Assembly: GCA_020746875.1 (NCBI GenBank)
Contig: JAGTJL010000018.1
Location: 124,001 to 188,000, forward strand
Reading direction: 5' to 3'
DNA length: 64,000 nucleotides
Source of the DNA: Rhexocercosporidium sp. MPI-PUGE-AT-0058
Taxonomy: Eukaryota; Ascomycota; Leotiomycetes; Helotiales
Numbering within the stretch: the first letter of the stretch is position 1; each line of letters starts with the position of its first letter. The position numbers and the translations under genes are program-made. The notes under the pieces are model-generated. The model ran no database searches. It was not told the origin of the DNA and saw only the letters and a list, made by a program, of their open reading frames with translations. Shown here in pieces: positions 34,941 through 46,287 of the stretch.

Positions 34941-36678
34941 ATCCCAAAGTATGAGACCAAATGCAACCTTGTCAGTCCCTTCGGGAATCTTTGGCTATAC
35001 CCTGAATCTGATGAGTACCGCTTCACGGTTAGTAATACTTGGATCGATGCCTCGACTTGAGCCTTTCTCTCAAGAAAGCTATTGACGTCAGAGATCACTG
35101 TGGAAGCCGCTAAAGCATGACGTCCCCAATTATGTGCTGCGTAGTCGTATAGCTTATTTGATTGAAGCCGTTGTTCAAACTCCAAGTCGTTTTGGCAAAT
35201 TCCACTGTCAAAGCTGTTAAATGAGAGGTATGTAACACAAATTGTCGCAATATTAGCCTGTGTATTTGGAAACCACTTTCCTTGTGTCTGGTCCAAGTAT
35301 TCCTGTGTTGTGTAATGGACTAATCGAATAATCCCATTTTCCTCATCGATTGTAACTAATCCAGCACATACAGAAACCATGTCTTCGATTTCTGGGAGAT
35401 TGTTTTCGTCGAGCTCTGATTCGTTTATCTCCACTGCAATAGCGTGTTGAAGTTCTCTTGTAGTAAGTGGTCTTCTTGCGCAGGTGATCCATGACAGCAC
35501 ATTCTTGGCTAGGAGCTGAAAACCTGCCTGTTGCCTATTGATTCTTTCTATTGCTTGCTCATATGCCGAAGATAGAACTTCAAGCTTCTTTTCCTCGGTA
35601 GCTCCTGGAGATTTCTTCTGGAACTGCTTTAATGAATTCTTTATAGCCTTTACTGTTGTTTTGTCCTCAAGCGAGCCCAGATAGAGCTGTGCTAAGAGAA
35701 ACCTCCATGTCACGTTAGCAAAGGAACCTCGCCTTTAGAGTTAGCAAGATACCTACATTCCCTCAACAGCCTTTACAATTTCCGTTGTGATTTCCTCTCG
35801 TAGCTTTGGTTTACTTAAGACAAATTTTGGGAGCTGCGACATGTGACCATTCAAATATTTCCCTACATCTTCGTCGCTAGCAAGGATTTCAAGTGAAAGA
35901 CACCCCCTGAACAACTCCTTAATATCTGGGATTGGTCGCGAGGTCGTAAAGAGTTTTGCTCCAGTCTTGGCTTGAAGGCTAAAGATATTCGATAGGAATG
36001 TCGACCGGCATCCGTTAGATAATTGGCATTCGTCTAGTGCATCAACGACAATGTAAGCCCTTGAATAATAGGTAATAGCTGAATTTAAAGTCTTGCAAAT
36101 CTCGTCGAGTGAGGGTCGTGTTCGTCTGTCTTTGTGCTGGTTGTACAGAGTTTTCACGCTATCCGGCACGGAGGATTGCTCTTGGATAAACTGCTTTAGG
36201 AGGCTCGCTAGTAAGTCGTCGATCTTCTGCTCGTCTTTGCGCCGGAAGTTGCAGTATATATACGCGATGCCAATACTTGGATCTATTTGGCGTTTGGAAT
36301 AGAGATAATCGACCACAATTGACGTGAGGATCGTCTTCCCTGCCCCAGGAATGCCTGGGCAGAACAATGTTTGCTCGTCCGTCCCTAGCCATGCATGGAA
36401 CTCTGGTGAGTCTAGAAGCCACTGGCCGGTTCCTGGTTGTCGACTCTTGAAGTAATCACTGTGTTGAGGGCCGTAGTCAATTGGTGTGAGCCAATCTACA
36501 ATAGTTCGGCATTCTTGACTGACTGCTTTCCGTTGATTGGTCACTTCCACATGTAAAGTATCAGTAATAATTCAATGATAAAGTTATATGATTTATTTGA
36601 TCAAATATTGATAACTCAAGAATAGGATTGAGGAAATCCAGGTGCGGTGTAGGCTTGATATCCCGATAATATTCCTCC

Positions 36679-37771
36679 TCAAACATGATCTTCCTTCAGC
36701 TTAGCAAATCGTGCATGGAGCTCCTTATCATCATCTACTTGCTCAACTTTCTGCTCTCGACCATTGACAGGGCTAATAATGCTCAACTCACCGATCTTGA
36801 GGGCATTCTTGTACAGGTCTTTGATATTGCCTCGTACCAGCTTAAAGTTGTCTTGGTCCTCGAGAGTCGGTCCGAATTTGCATACCCCGTTATGGTCTGC
36901 GTTCAGCTTCACAACGTTCTCGTGGTCGCCAGGCATGCCAAATCGTGCACTCTCCGCTGGTACGATCTAATACATAATCTAATTAGCCAATGTGCCAAGT
37001 TTACTCTGACCCTCGACTTACGTTATCCAGAGCCCCCCAAAACGAGATAATATCGTACTTTAATAACTGCTGTCTCCAGTGTTCTTGCATGATCTCTGAG
37101 AAAATGCTCCCGTTCTTTAGCGTCTCTAACACGTCGTCGCCTTTCTGCAACCCTACAGCCGTTGCAATCCTGGCCACCACACCTCCTAGGCTCACCAACA
37201 TCCAGTCACCCCCACGGTGTGGTGTGGCAAAGAATGCTAGCCCTGTCGTGGCATCTTTGATTGGTGTGTATTTTGGATTGTGATGTGCATTGATCAACGC
37301 CTGCTTGATCAGCAACCCACCCATGCTGTGGCCCAGAAATAGAATCGGCCTTGACTCCATGTCGTCTCTCTCTATTCTTATCGCCTCGAGCAATTCGTTC
37401 GCTTTGCCTATAAATGTGTCCCTATCCTTCCCATAGACCGCCGTAGAGTTATATTCGTAGAGGAAGATGCGCGTCTCCGGAACGTATTGAGGCAGGTCGT
37501 CGCGGAGCCAGAGGTGTCCTTGGGGACCGGAAGGTATGCGCCATGTATCCCAGGCGTGGTCGCGGTCGTTCTTGCTTCGAGGATTCAGGCCGTGAATAGC
37601 GATAATGCTAGATATTGTTAGCACGGTCGGGTGAAAGCAATTACAACATACTCGACTCTTGCTGCATTACTTGCTGTGCTCTCGGCATTCGGATCGGGGT
37701 ATAACTGTCTCAGAGGCTTCGTAGCTCACGTCATCAGTTAGGGATAAGTAAAGAGTTCATGGACTAACCAT
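36679..37771 (-). CDS. SesB-like alpha/beta-hydrolase module, N-terminal part of the NLR
   Basis: Serine-hydrolase (lipase-like) N-terminal effector domain found on many fungal NLRs. Motifs: oxyanion loop DIIAIHGLNP, nucleophile elbow GHSMGGLLIKQAL, GLAFFATPHRGG and catalytic-His region VKLNADHNGVCKF. Proposed exons: 37,771-37,769 (ATG only), 37,716-37,652, 37,607-37,022, then from 36,966. The introns are GTTAGT.., GTATGT..GCTAAC..CTAG and GTAAGT..TTAG. The last two restore family sequence exactly; the first is weaker. The frame stops at 36,679 after LKEDHV, and about 130 bp lie between it and the NACHT frame. Either an intron there was not resolved, or a frameshift now separates effector from NACHT. 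Confidence 0.72.
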
Positions 37772-38260
37772 CTTAGTAAGGTTCTAGCGTATACTTTGCA
37801 GTACCGGAGATAACTTGGATTGGTCAAGTAGGGGATTGAAGGTTGCGTGATGTAGAGAGGCGGACATTGCTGTGAAGGAGGATGAGGTTGAATGGCAGAA
37901 CCTCGCGCAAGTGCGGTGTTAAAGGTAACGAAGTGACTTGTACTGTATCGAAACCAAGCTTTTTCGAGATATTGAGCATAAGTTTGAAGTTGCAATGGGG
38001 GAGGGAACACTCAAAAAGATCGCTGAAGTCGACGAACACGTTGTCTTGGGATTCAGCCGCACGAGGCTGCGTTGACGCCTTACGTAAATCGTGCTGCCAA
38101 GGAGACCTGTGTGCCAGCAAAAGTGCAGTCACGTGTAATCGGCTCTTAGGATTTGCAAAGGCGCGTGATACGTCGCATTCTTATCATGAAGGCAAGTATC
38201 TGAGGTCTTGCAACACGCCTAATATTAAATCTGTCAATTCTCTACACGTAGCACCCACTC
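37772..38260. other. NLR upstream region
   Basis: Likely promoter of the minus-strand NLR. A 102-codon minus-strand frame (38,132-37,824) lies here. It has no recognisable motif and could be a chance frame or an unrecognised 5' exon. Confidence 0.4.
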
Positions 38261-38420
38261 TCATCAAATTTAAAGAGGGTCGAACTTTTTGATGGGGTAG
38301 CACGTGGCAGCAGAATCCGAAACACACGTGACTGTGGAAATGGGACACGTTCTTTAGAGAGTTCCTCGATTCTTCTCGATAGGTAGACGAGTACCTGGCA
38401 TCGCGCTGTGCGCTCCGCAA
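38261..38420 (+). repeat. Direct repeat copy B bracketing the NLR locus
   Basis: Second copy of the 32,523-32,660 sequence, same orientation, about 5.7 kb apart. It has an extra segment of about 25 bases (cctcgattcttctcgatagg) near its right part. It lies on the promoter side of the NLR. Confidence 0.75.
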
Positions 38421-40662
38421 CCTCTGATGTTCATGAACAATTCCTACAGTAGATAGATCAAGATCATAGATCACACATAGTTAGCAATACTAGAACAAGC
38501 AACAATACTAGAACAAGCAATTGCCTGCGCGGTAAGCTCCCCAGATTCCAAGTGCACAGGACGCAGTTGGTGTTAAGAGCAATCTTAATGGAGGTTGCCC
38601 AGGTACTGTACTTCGGAGTACATGGGATGACAGTGGAGCTACGGCGCCAGCGCCAAAAATGGATGACGTGGGTCTGTGCTCACAAATTTTTTTTTTCAGA
38701 CGAAGCCGATTTTGCAAGTGACTGTACACAGCAAGACATTATAACGTCACAAATCAGACAAGTGAACCATATTATCTCGGTCAGATGATTGGTCAAGTGC
38801 GACGTGCGCACTGCTCCTCAGAAGCGGCTAGAAGGGGAGAAGGGGTTACAATTTTGCGATTGGCCAAGACCAGGACATGGGGATAATGAGTGCATTCAGC
38901 AGACAGAGCACTGGGCCGTCTGGGGAAAGAGGAACAAGCAACTGCATAGGCGAGGGCATTCCTGGAGTCCTGGCAGTCAGTATTGTAGGGAATTTTGGGG
39001 GTTTTGCTAGGAACAGTGGCTTGTGCTGCAAAATTGTGACACCCTTTCCCTCTTCTCTCCTCGATTGCAAATGCCCTCCACTTGCGATCTTCCTCATATT
39101 CTCGGCGTAATGGAAGGCTTGTCGTAAGACATGACTTGGTTCAACAGCGCTGGTCCTACAACACGCGCTGAAAGAACTTCGCTGCAAGAACTTCGCTGTA
39201 TCCTCGCTTGTTGTGCTGGGTCCCCAACGCCAGAACCGAGATGAACTACGTAGTCGATATCGTGATGGTGTAATCTTGGGCGTGAGAATGCCGCTTCCAG
39301 ATTCGCCTCTGAGTGGTCTTTATCGTCTGAAGTGCGCGTGCGGCCCTCCTTTGTCCTCATCATCCTCTCCATTCCCACTTGCAGGTCTCTATTCTGCCCC
39401 GCTTCTGTGCTCTCCCTCGCGCAACAAGGGGTTGTTAGGTCAGGTGGTTTTGAAGGTATGCGATTTGCCAGCCGGGCGATGCCCATCTTTGAATGCTCGG
39501 TTTACGCGAAACGCGTTTGCTCCAGAGGTGCTGGTTTTTGTGTGGGAGTACAGAGTACGAAGGATAATGCCGGAGAACCAAGCTTGGAGTCTGGGGTCAC
39601 GAATAGTGATATTATTCCCATACCGGGAGCAGTCCCGTGATACGAGGATCTGTTTGCGGGCGTTGAGCGCTCTGAATGGTGCCACTTTGCAGGCCTAGGT
39701 AAAAAGAAATAGCATAGTACTGTGCGGTTGAGCGGTGAGGATATGATATCTTTGAGTAGGAAAGCACAGTGTATCGTATTTGAGGCGAAGAGTCATCACA
39801 GGGCTCATAACCTGTTGAGAAATTGAGGTAAGAATACGATATAAGGCTAGGTAGGACGGGAGACCTCATTATCAGGTAACTATAGCTACAGGGGAGAAAA
39901 CACCCAGAACGGCTGTCACTTCAACGAGGGGGTTTGGGAGTGCGGTAATGACTGGATGGCAATTCAAATTGACCTCTGAGCGCCTTGGTTGATCTGATCG
40001 GTGAAAGCCACGGTAGCTAGTACCTGTCTGCTTTGCCGGGGCGGTCCCGAACTCGGTCAGAAGAAGGGAGACAAGTAACAGCAATCTTAGGTCGGGAGGA
40101 AGCGTTTGCAACGGCATCTTGGGATGACCTGGCACTGGAGGCTGTTACATCGCTCTCCTACCCGCCAAGATGGAAAAACACAGCAATCACCGCTGCTGCT
40201 AATGATTTTCTCTTGCAGGAGTCATTACTCCATTCCCTCTGTCTAATAAAGGATACAAGATTTCTAGGTCACATCCTCTGCTTGAAGTATTCCAGCCATC
40301 TAGAAGCGAAGCTTCTTCTAAGAATCGTACTCATCTGTGCCGCCGTGTAGTGGACTTGTTTCATTGATTTTGCTGCTATCTTTGAGACCTTGGATCACTT
40401 ATCACTCCGTGTCTATGGAATGCCGTCTGCAGTCAGTAATTTGTTTGCAGATACGCGTCAGGCCATCACCTTCAGATGCAGTTTCCTGTCCTTCTGGATA
40501 TCCGGTTTCACTGTCGAGTGAAGACATGTTCACTTTACGGTATGGAGAGTTCCTTGCAATTCTAGCTTACCATAAATGGCTTCCTCTCCTGGTTCACCAT
40601 CTCCTCTTTCAAATTACTTCTTCACCCATTGAAGTTGCTTTACTCAGCGCAAAACGACAAGA
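38421..40662. other. No supported gene between NLR and dynamin-like gene
   Basis: Normal base composition with many overlapping open frames of 60-160 codons on both strands (largest 39,213-39,698, plus). None shows a domain, a credible splice pattern or a signal I trust. The last part (from about 40,400) probably contains the promoter of the dynamin-like gene. Confidence 0.45.
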
Positions 40663-42776
40663 ATGTCTGTCCCACTAGTTGATCTCAGGCCTCAGCCACA
40701 AGACGGTGCCTTCCCTTCCCTGGGTGGTCTCCGATCTGCAAAATCAATCCATCGACTTAAACAGATCGCTCGTGTCAAGGCGAAGGGAGTTGGAGATCAC
40801 GTTGCCCTACCACAGTTGGTGGTATGTGGAGATCAGTCTGCTGGAAAAAGCTCGGTCCTTGAGGGTATCACAGGCATTCCCTTCCCCCGACAAGATGGTG
40901 TTTGTACGAAGTTCGCTACAGAAATCATCCTCAGTCATAACACCGAGATAAGAAGAATTGTGGCCACGATCATCCCACATAAGTCACGCAGCACAGCGGA
41001 ACGTCAGCAACTTCAACACTACCACCGGATCCTTGCAGATTTTTCGGAGTTACCTGGTGTGATTGAGGATGCTAGCTTGTTGATGAAGCTGAGAGGTTGT
41101 GGAACGGATGATGGTCTCACATTTGCTGAGGATGTACTCCGGATCGAAGTGGTCGGGGATACTGGACTTAATCTCACAATCGTGGATCTTCCTGGGCTGA
41201 TTGCTGTTGCGAGTGACGAGCAGACGGATGAAAATGTACAACTAGTTGCAAGACTGGTTGATTCGTACCTCGAGAGCTCGCGGACGATCATTCTCGCGGT
41301 TGTTCAAGCCAATAACGACATTGCCAATCAAGGAATTATCCAACGAGCGCGGAGGATCGAGAAAGCTGGCGTGAGGACAGTAGGTATCATCACGAAGCCT
41401 GACTTGATCAACAAAGGGACTAAGAAGCGCATTGCACTTCTCACAAAGAATCTAGACACCACGAAGCTCAAGCTCGGATACTTTTGTTGAAGAACCCCGA
41501 TCCTGAACAACTCGACAATGGAATCAGCTCGTCTGAGCGAAAGCAGAAGGAAATTGACTTCTTCTCAGCAGCTACTTGGAGTAAACATCGACTCGATCCG
41601 GCCCGTCTCGGTATCGATGCGCTTAGAGAGTTCCTACAGGATATACTCGATAAGCATATTGAGAGAGAGCTCCCAAAAGTCCGTAAAGAGATTCAAACTC
41701 TCCCTTGCCTCTACAGAAGCTGAGCTTGCGAGCCTCGGAGATGAGCATCCCATGCTGGCACATATGCGCATGTACCTCACTCGCTGCAGTATGGAATATT
41801 GTAATCTCGCTCAAGCCGCTCTTGATGGTAACTACCACGACCGCGAGAGGAGCTTCTTTGATGGCTCTGAAGGGTACACCATGCGTCTGCGAGCAGAAAT
41901 CCACAAATTGAATGGTGCTTTTGCGGCTTATGTGTGCGAGAAGGGATCAAAGAGGAAAGTCGTGAACAACGACCAGTCAGAAGGCGAATCTGACTCTGAA
42001 GACGAACATGAATCTGCAGATGGCCAGCTCCAGATTTCGCAAAAGGAATTTGATCTCTGGGTCAAAGAGGTATATACACTTGCAGCCCCCCCCTGTTGGT
42101 CAGCTCTAAATTCTGACAGACCTATGTCCAAACTCGTGGCCGCAAGCTTCCTAGCAATTACAATCATTTCCTCCCTGCAGACTTGTTCCACGAGCACCCA
42201 AGTCGATGGCCAGATATCGCCAATCAGCACATCGCCAAAGTCTTCCGCATCATATCAAACTTCGTGGAGAGGGCTTTGATGGGAGTCATTTTAGAAGACG
42301 ACATGAGACAGGAGATACTGTTTATCGCCACAAGCAAGTTGGAAGAGGCGAGGAAGCTAGGTCATGACGAGCTTCAAAAACTCCTCACGGACGAGAAGCG
42401 TCAGCCAATCACGTATAATCATTATTATACCGACAACATCCAGAACGCTCGCGAGGACTCGCTGAAAGGGGAAATCCGAAAGGCCATATGGGGAGCAGCG
42501 GAAGATGACTTCAAAGGCAAGTTACATGTCAGCAATACATCAATGGACGCCGACAGGCTCCTACCGTCTCTTGAGAAATGTTGATTGTGAACATGGATGC
42601 TCAGGCCCGCGCACCAGCTGTGGGTGGACTCAAAGCATACTGCAAGGTTAGTAAGATGCACGTTCAAAAGGCCTAGCTTACAGAAAATCAGGTTGCGATG
42701 AAGACATTTGTTGATAATGTCTGCCGACAAGTGATTGAACGGCATCTACTTGCAAATCTTCCTGAGATATTCGGTT
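40663..42776 (+). pseudogene. Dynamin-like large GTPase, three frameshifts
   Basis: Fungal dynamin-superfamily GTPase of the Mx-like accessory type (membrane remodelling). G1 GDQSAGKSS at residues 56-64, switch region CTKFATE, G3 DLPG, G4 TKPD. The frame breaks at about 41,475 (GYF|LLKNPDPEQ, one base missing), resumes, and breaks again at about 41,697 in the stalk (VRKEIQ|LASTEAELASLGDEHP). A genuine 50-bp intron, 42,070-42,119 (GTATAT..CAG), joins DLWVKE to TYVQTRGRKLP. A third break lies near 42,575. The GED end is MDAQARAPAVGGLKAYCK, then a GTTAGT..CAG intron, then KTFVDNVCRQVIERHLLANL with a stop at 42,776. All domains are present in order, so the decay is recent. Confidence 0.85.
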
Positions 42777-43483
42777 AATCTCAGAGGTCTTTAAGCACGT
42801 CTACGAAATTACAACGTTTGATACAAGCGAGGAGGCGTTTAGTGAAACTTATTAGGTAAGGAAAGAGGAATATAAGTAATACTATAAGCTTCTCCGGACT
42901 CGGTGACGTAGACATTATATAATTAATATAATAATATTAAATTTAAAGCTGTGGCTGCTCTTATTTTATAGATGAGCAGTAACTTCAGCAAGGTGTAATA
43001 CTTTTTTCACTGATTAAGAATATCTCGGATTTTGATCTTGCATTCCTAATTGAACTTTGATTTGCGCATGCTCGATTCAAGCTAGCTTGAGGAGGTTGAT
43101 GTTGGGTGAGGAAGGAGCGGTCGCCCTGGCAATTTCAGGAACAGGGGCTTGTCGCATCGAAGGAGTGGTGATTAGCCGGCCGATTGGATTTGCTCGCGTT
43201 CGACTGAATGGGTGCCTGCTTTGTATATGGAAGATTCTGGGCGGGTATTGTATACTTAAAACCCAATAAATCGATTGGGAATTTGGTCGGTCGCGGCACG
43301 ATGAGGATGTTTTTGCTGCACGAGTGACTGGTCGTGGCACGGGTTAAGTGGGAGCCTACAAAACAGGACTGGTCACATGATATTTCGCTCAGCCCCAGGG
43401 ACTTTCGCCTCACAGTCTTCATTTCCCCCTCCCTTCCCCTGGCCTTCCTCCAACATTGTCCTCAGCCCGGTGAGGCGAGCACG
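42777..43483. other. Short AT-rich patch and kinase promoter region
   Basis: 42,780-42,960 is AT-rich and unreadable. 43,000-43,483 has normal composition without a gene and leads into the kinase start. Confidence 0.45.
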
Positions 43484-43644
43484 ATGGAAAGCCGGATTGT
43501 GCCTCTCTACCATCCTAAGGGTGTTGACAAAGTCGTTGGTTTCGGATCGTCTAGCTTTATCGGCCGTCTCGACGATAGGACTGTTCTGAACCCACGCGTC
43601 CCAGGAGAGCAGTGGGACCGGTTCGAGATCGAAGCGCGCATATA
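43484..43644 (+). pseudogene. Protein kinase, 5' part (N-lobe), cut by transposon
   Basis: First 53 codons of a small fungal kinase-like protein. From ATG 43,484 it reads VDKVVGFGSSSFIGRLDD (glycine-loop-like), then RTVLNPRVPGEQWDRFEIE and ARI. The frame then enters the pogo element and stops at once. In the related fungal family the position after TVL is normally Lys (VAIK lysine), and here it is Asn, so the N-lobe may already have been impaired. The remainder lies at 47,779-48,417. The combined length would be 265 residues. Confidence 0.82.
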
Positions 43645-44766
43645 ATCGGGTTCCTTTACATAATCTCACCCTGGCTATAAATCCCGCCCTAACAACATTT
43701 TACACCTGATTTCTGAAAATAATAACTTTACGAAAAATAAAGATATATTTATAATTATTAAAGTGAAAGATATATTAAATTTCGCTTTATAAAATGTATT
43801 AACTTAATTTTTATGAATATATCGTGTAAGCATTTTAATCTTCTGTCTTCCTCGACTTTTACGTGACAACTACGCATTCTCCTCTATTATAACTAGAGTG
43901 CGGTAGAGATCTCCTAAAGGTAACTTGACGATTAAAGAGGGTTTTAAAGTAGGTTGCTTAGCTTTAGGTTTAGCGCGAGCTAGTGCTTTAGCTATAAGTG
44001 TTTTAGAATTCACCGATAAAGAGCGTGACTTTAGTGTCTTTAAAAGAACTGAGTTAGTAGCTGCTAAATCCTTGGTTAATTGCTTTATAACTTGCTTTTA
44101 TTCTTTTGTAAATTATTCCTTTCTCTTTTTAAGGATATTTATAGCTCGGTATATTTTACGTTGCTTTTTAGCTTCGTCCTTAAGTTGTTATAGCTTTTCT
44201 TTTTCAGTCTAAAACTCTACTGCTTTAGTAATAGCGTTTGCCTCTTAATATATAACTTTAATATCTTCCTCCTTATATAAATTGAGCTTTTTTCTTTTTT
44301 TATGCTTTTTTTGCTTTAAAATAAGTGCTTCGCAGAGGCTATAGTTCTTATAAATAATAATAGACTTCTTAGCGGCGAGGATCTAAAGTATTTTAAATAC
44401 TCGTTCCGCACGCTCTTTTAATAGGAACTACTAGAACCGAATTATGAATTTACGAATCGCCTTTATTATAAAAAGTATCCTTTTTATCGCAAAAGGTGTT
44501 TTTAAGTAAAGAATAAGCTTTCGGATCTTTGCTAAGATGACTTCTTTATCGATGGGCTAGATGCCAGGTTTTGCAAAAGCATAAATAATATTATCCTTAG
44601 CAAAAGCAGCTTCTTAAGCAGTCTTAAAGAACTTATAAAAGAATCTTTTAAATATCTAAATATATCTTAAACCTTTTAATATAAGTTTATTAACTTTCTA
44701 GGAGTAAAAGGTTGCTAGGGGCTAGAATAAGCCGACATTTAAGGGCTGAAGCCGGTGAGTTGTATA

Positions 44767-46285
44767 GTAACGTCGAGCACCCCCATTCCGCCTACCTCGC
44801 TTAACTCACCGCTATATCTACCCACTAACTTAAATAATTAATTACTCCTTAATTCTTTAATTAATTCTTTTCAAATTTGGAATGCGACTTGTCCTTATTA
44901 TAAAACCTCAATATACCGAGTATAATATTATATATGCGCTTATAGAAATTATAAATAGTAAGTCTTTGCGAAAGGCATCGCTTAAATAAGGTATTCTAAG
45001 GTCTACACTTCGTGGCCGCAATACAACGACTTTGTCATACTGAGAAAGTACTAGCCACTTATAAAAGCTACTTACGGTAGTAAAGAGTCGATTAATTAAT
45101 TAGATTTTAACTTAAGAGTCTCTCGGTCGTAGAATTACGTATATAAAGATTAAGGTTTTTAAAGAGAAGCTTCTAGCTCTTTAAGAAGACTATTTACTAC
45201 TCGGAAGATATTAAATTTACAAGTTTTTAGCACGGAATCCTATTTTAAAGACGAAAAATTAAATATACGTTGATTTTATACGTGTTAATAGTATTTATTC
45301 CGAAGTTATTAAACTTTAGTTTTAAAAATTAGAAATTCCGGCTATTAAGGCTATTTTAGCTAATTAACGATAGAATATAGACGAGACCGGTATTATAAAA
45401 GACTACGGTCTGAATAGATTTGTTATAAAACACGTTAAAAAGCGCAAGATTTAAGGAAAATAGTTAAGCTCACGTATTTAAACGTTCCTTTAAAAGTGCC
45501 TTAAATATAATATCTTCTTATTATATTTACTTATATATACGTCACACGTCTTATAACCCTTGGATTTAATAATTTTCTCTACTTTAAAGCGTGCTTACCG
45601 AAAGGAACTGCATAAATTAAGTTCTTTAATCGATTACATATTAATTAATAAGCGCAATTTCCTTATTTGCTACTAAAAAGCACGTTAAGAAACTATTACT
45701 CCTTTTAATATTAAATTTAAGTAAAGAACTAGTAAATTATAACCGGTATTTATAGCTAAACCTTTAATAAGTTTATTATTATTAGAAAATAATAATAAAT
45801 CGACAGAACCGGCTCTTTAAGAGCCTTAAAAAGTAATAATACTTTCTTTAAAGCTTTTTAATACTTTTATTTAGTTATAAACTCCTAAAGCTAAGAAAGA
45901 CTTTTATATATAAATCCGTACGTTAGCGAGCGGATTATATAATTAACTTTTAACGTAACGTTTACTTTTTAAGAATATTATAAAAGGAATTAATAAAAAG
46001 GATTACAAATTAAAGAAGGCAAATATAAGAATTAAAAAGTTAAAAGAGAAGTTAAAGCAATTAAAGCTAAAGAAAAGAAGGAAAGTGTAAATTAGTTTAA
46101 ATTCCAAGTTTACGATAATACGTATTATTTAAGAGGCTCAAATTATATTTATAGAATCGAAAACAGCAGGAGATTCTAATTTTACAATATCTTATATAAA
46201 AGTTAACGTAGCGTAGAGTTATTAAGTATTGAATAGAAATTGCTGAATTACGCGAGGTAGGCGGAATGGGGGTGCTCGACGTTAC
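44767..46285 (+). mobile_element. Second pogo-like element, internally deleted
   Basis: Ends are exact inverted repeats over about 34 bp starting GTAACGTCGAGCACCCCCAT, flanked by TA on both sides (44,765-44,766 and 46,286-46,287). At 1,519 bp the element carries a RIP-degraded plus-strand transposase: RNPILKTKN, then KLEIPAIKAI, NIDETGII and VKKR. An abrupt jump then leads to TSHVLxPLDLIIFSTLKRAY, RKELHKLSSLIDY and PVFIAKPLISLLLLENN. The catalytic middle is missing. Its interior is strongly AT-rich while its ends are untouched. Confidence 0.82.
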
Positions 46286-46287
46286 TA

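Larger units (their letters stand above)
32873..36550 (-). pseudogene. NACHT-ankyrin-ZZ part of a fungal NLR, one internal stop
   Basis: STAND P-loop NTPase likely acting in nonself or stress sensing, as fungal NLRs do. NACHT: Walker [11 protein letters not shown], Walker [12 protein letters not shown] and sensor LFTTSRPIP, read from 36,550. A 54-bp intron (35,756-35,703, GTAGGT..GCTAAC..AG) joins EGM to FLLAQ exactly. After a helical linker come about 19 ankyrin repeats of 33 residues (about 34,960-33,040), several near-identical, then a ZZ-type zinc finger (CDVC, YYHCDVC, ICEEC, DDSH) ending at 32,873. A single TAG at 33,592-33,590 replaces the Trp of G-W-T-P in repeat 15. The frame beyond is open to the end. 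The frame at 36,550 begins with GTG, not ATG, so it is an internal exon linked to the hydrolase module upstream. That junction is unresolved. Confidence 0.85.

Noticed and set aside
33324..35060. Long plus-strand open frames (144-209 codons) opposite the ankyrin repeats
   Set aside because: They are antisense translations of the repeat array, periodic with the 99-bp unit.
38508..40350. Cluster of open frames of 70-160 codons on both strands
   Set aside because: No domain, splice pattern or codon signal favours any one of them.
42070..42119. Apparent fourth frameshift in the dynamin-like gene
   Set aside because: A GTATAT..CAG intron here restores the family sequence exactly, so it is a normal intron.
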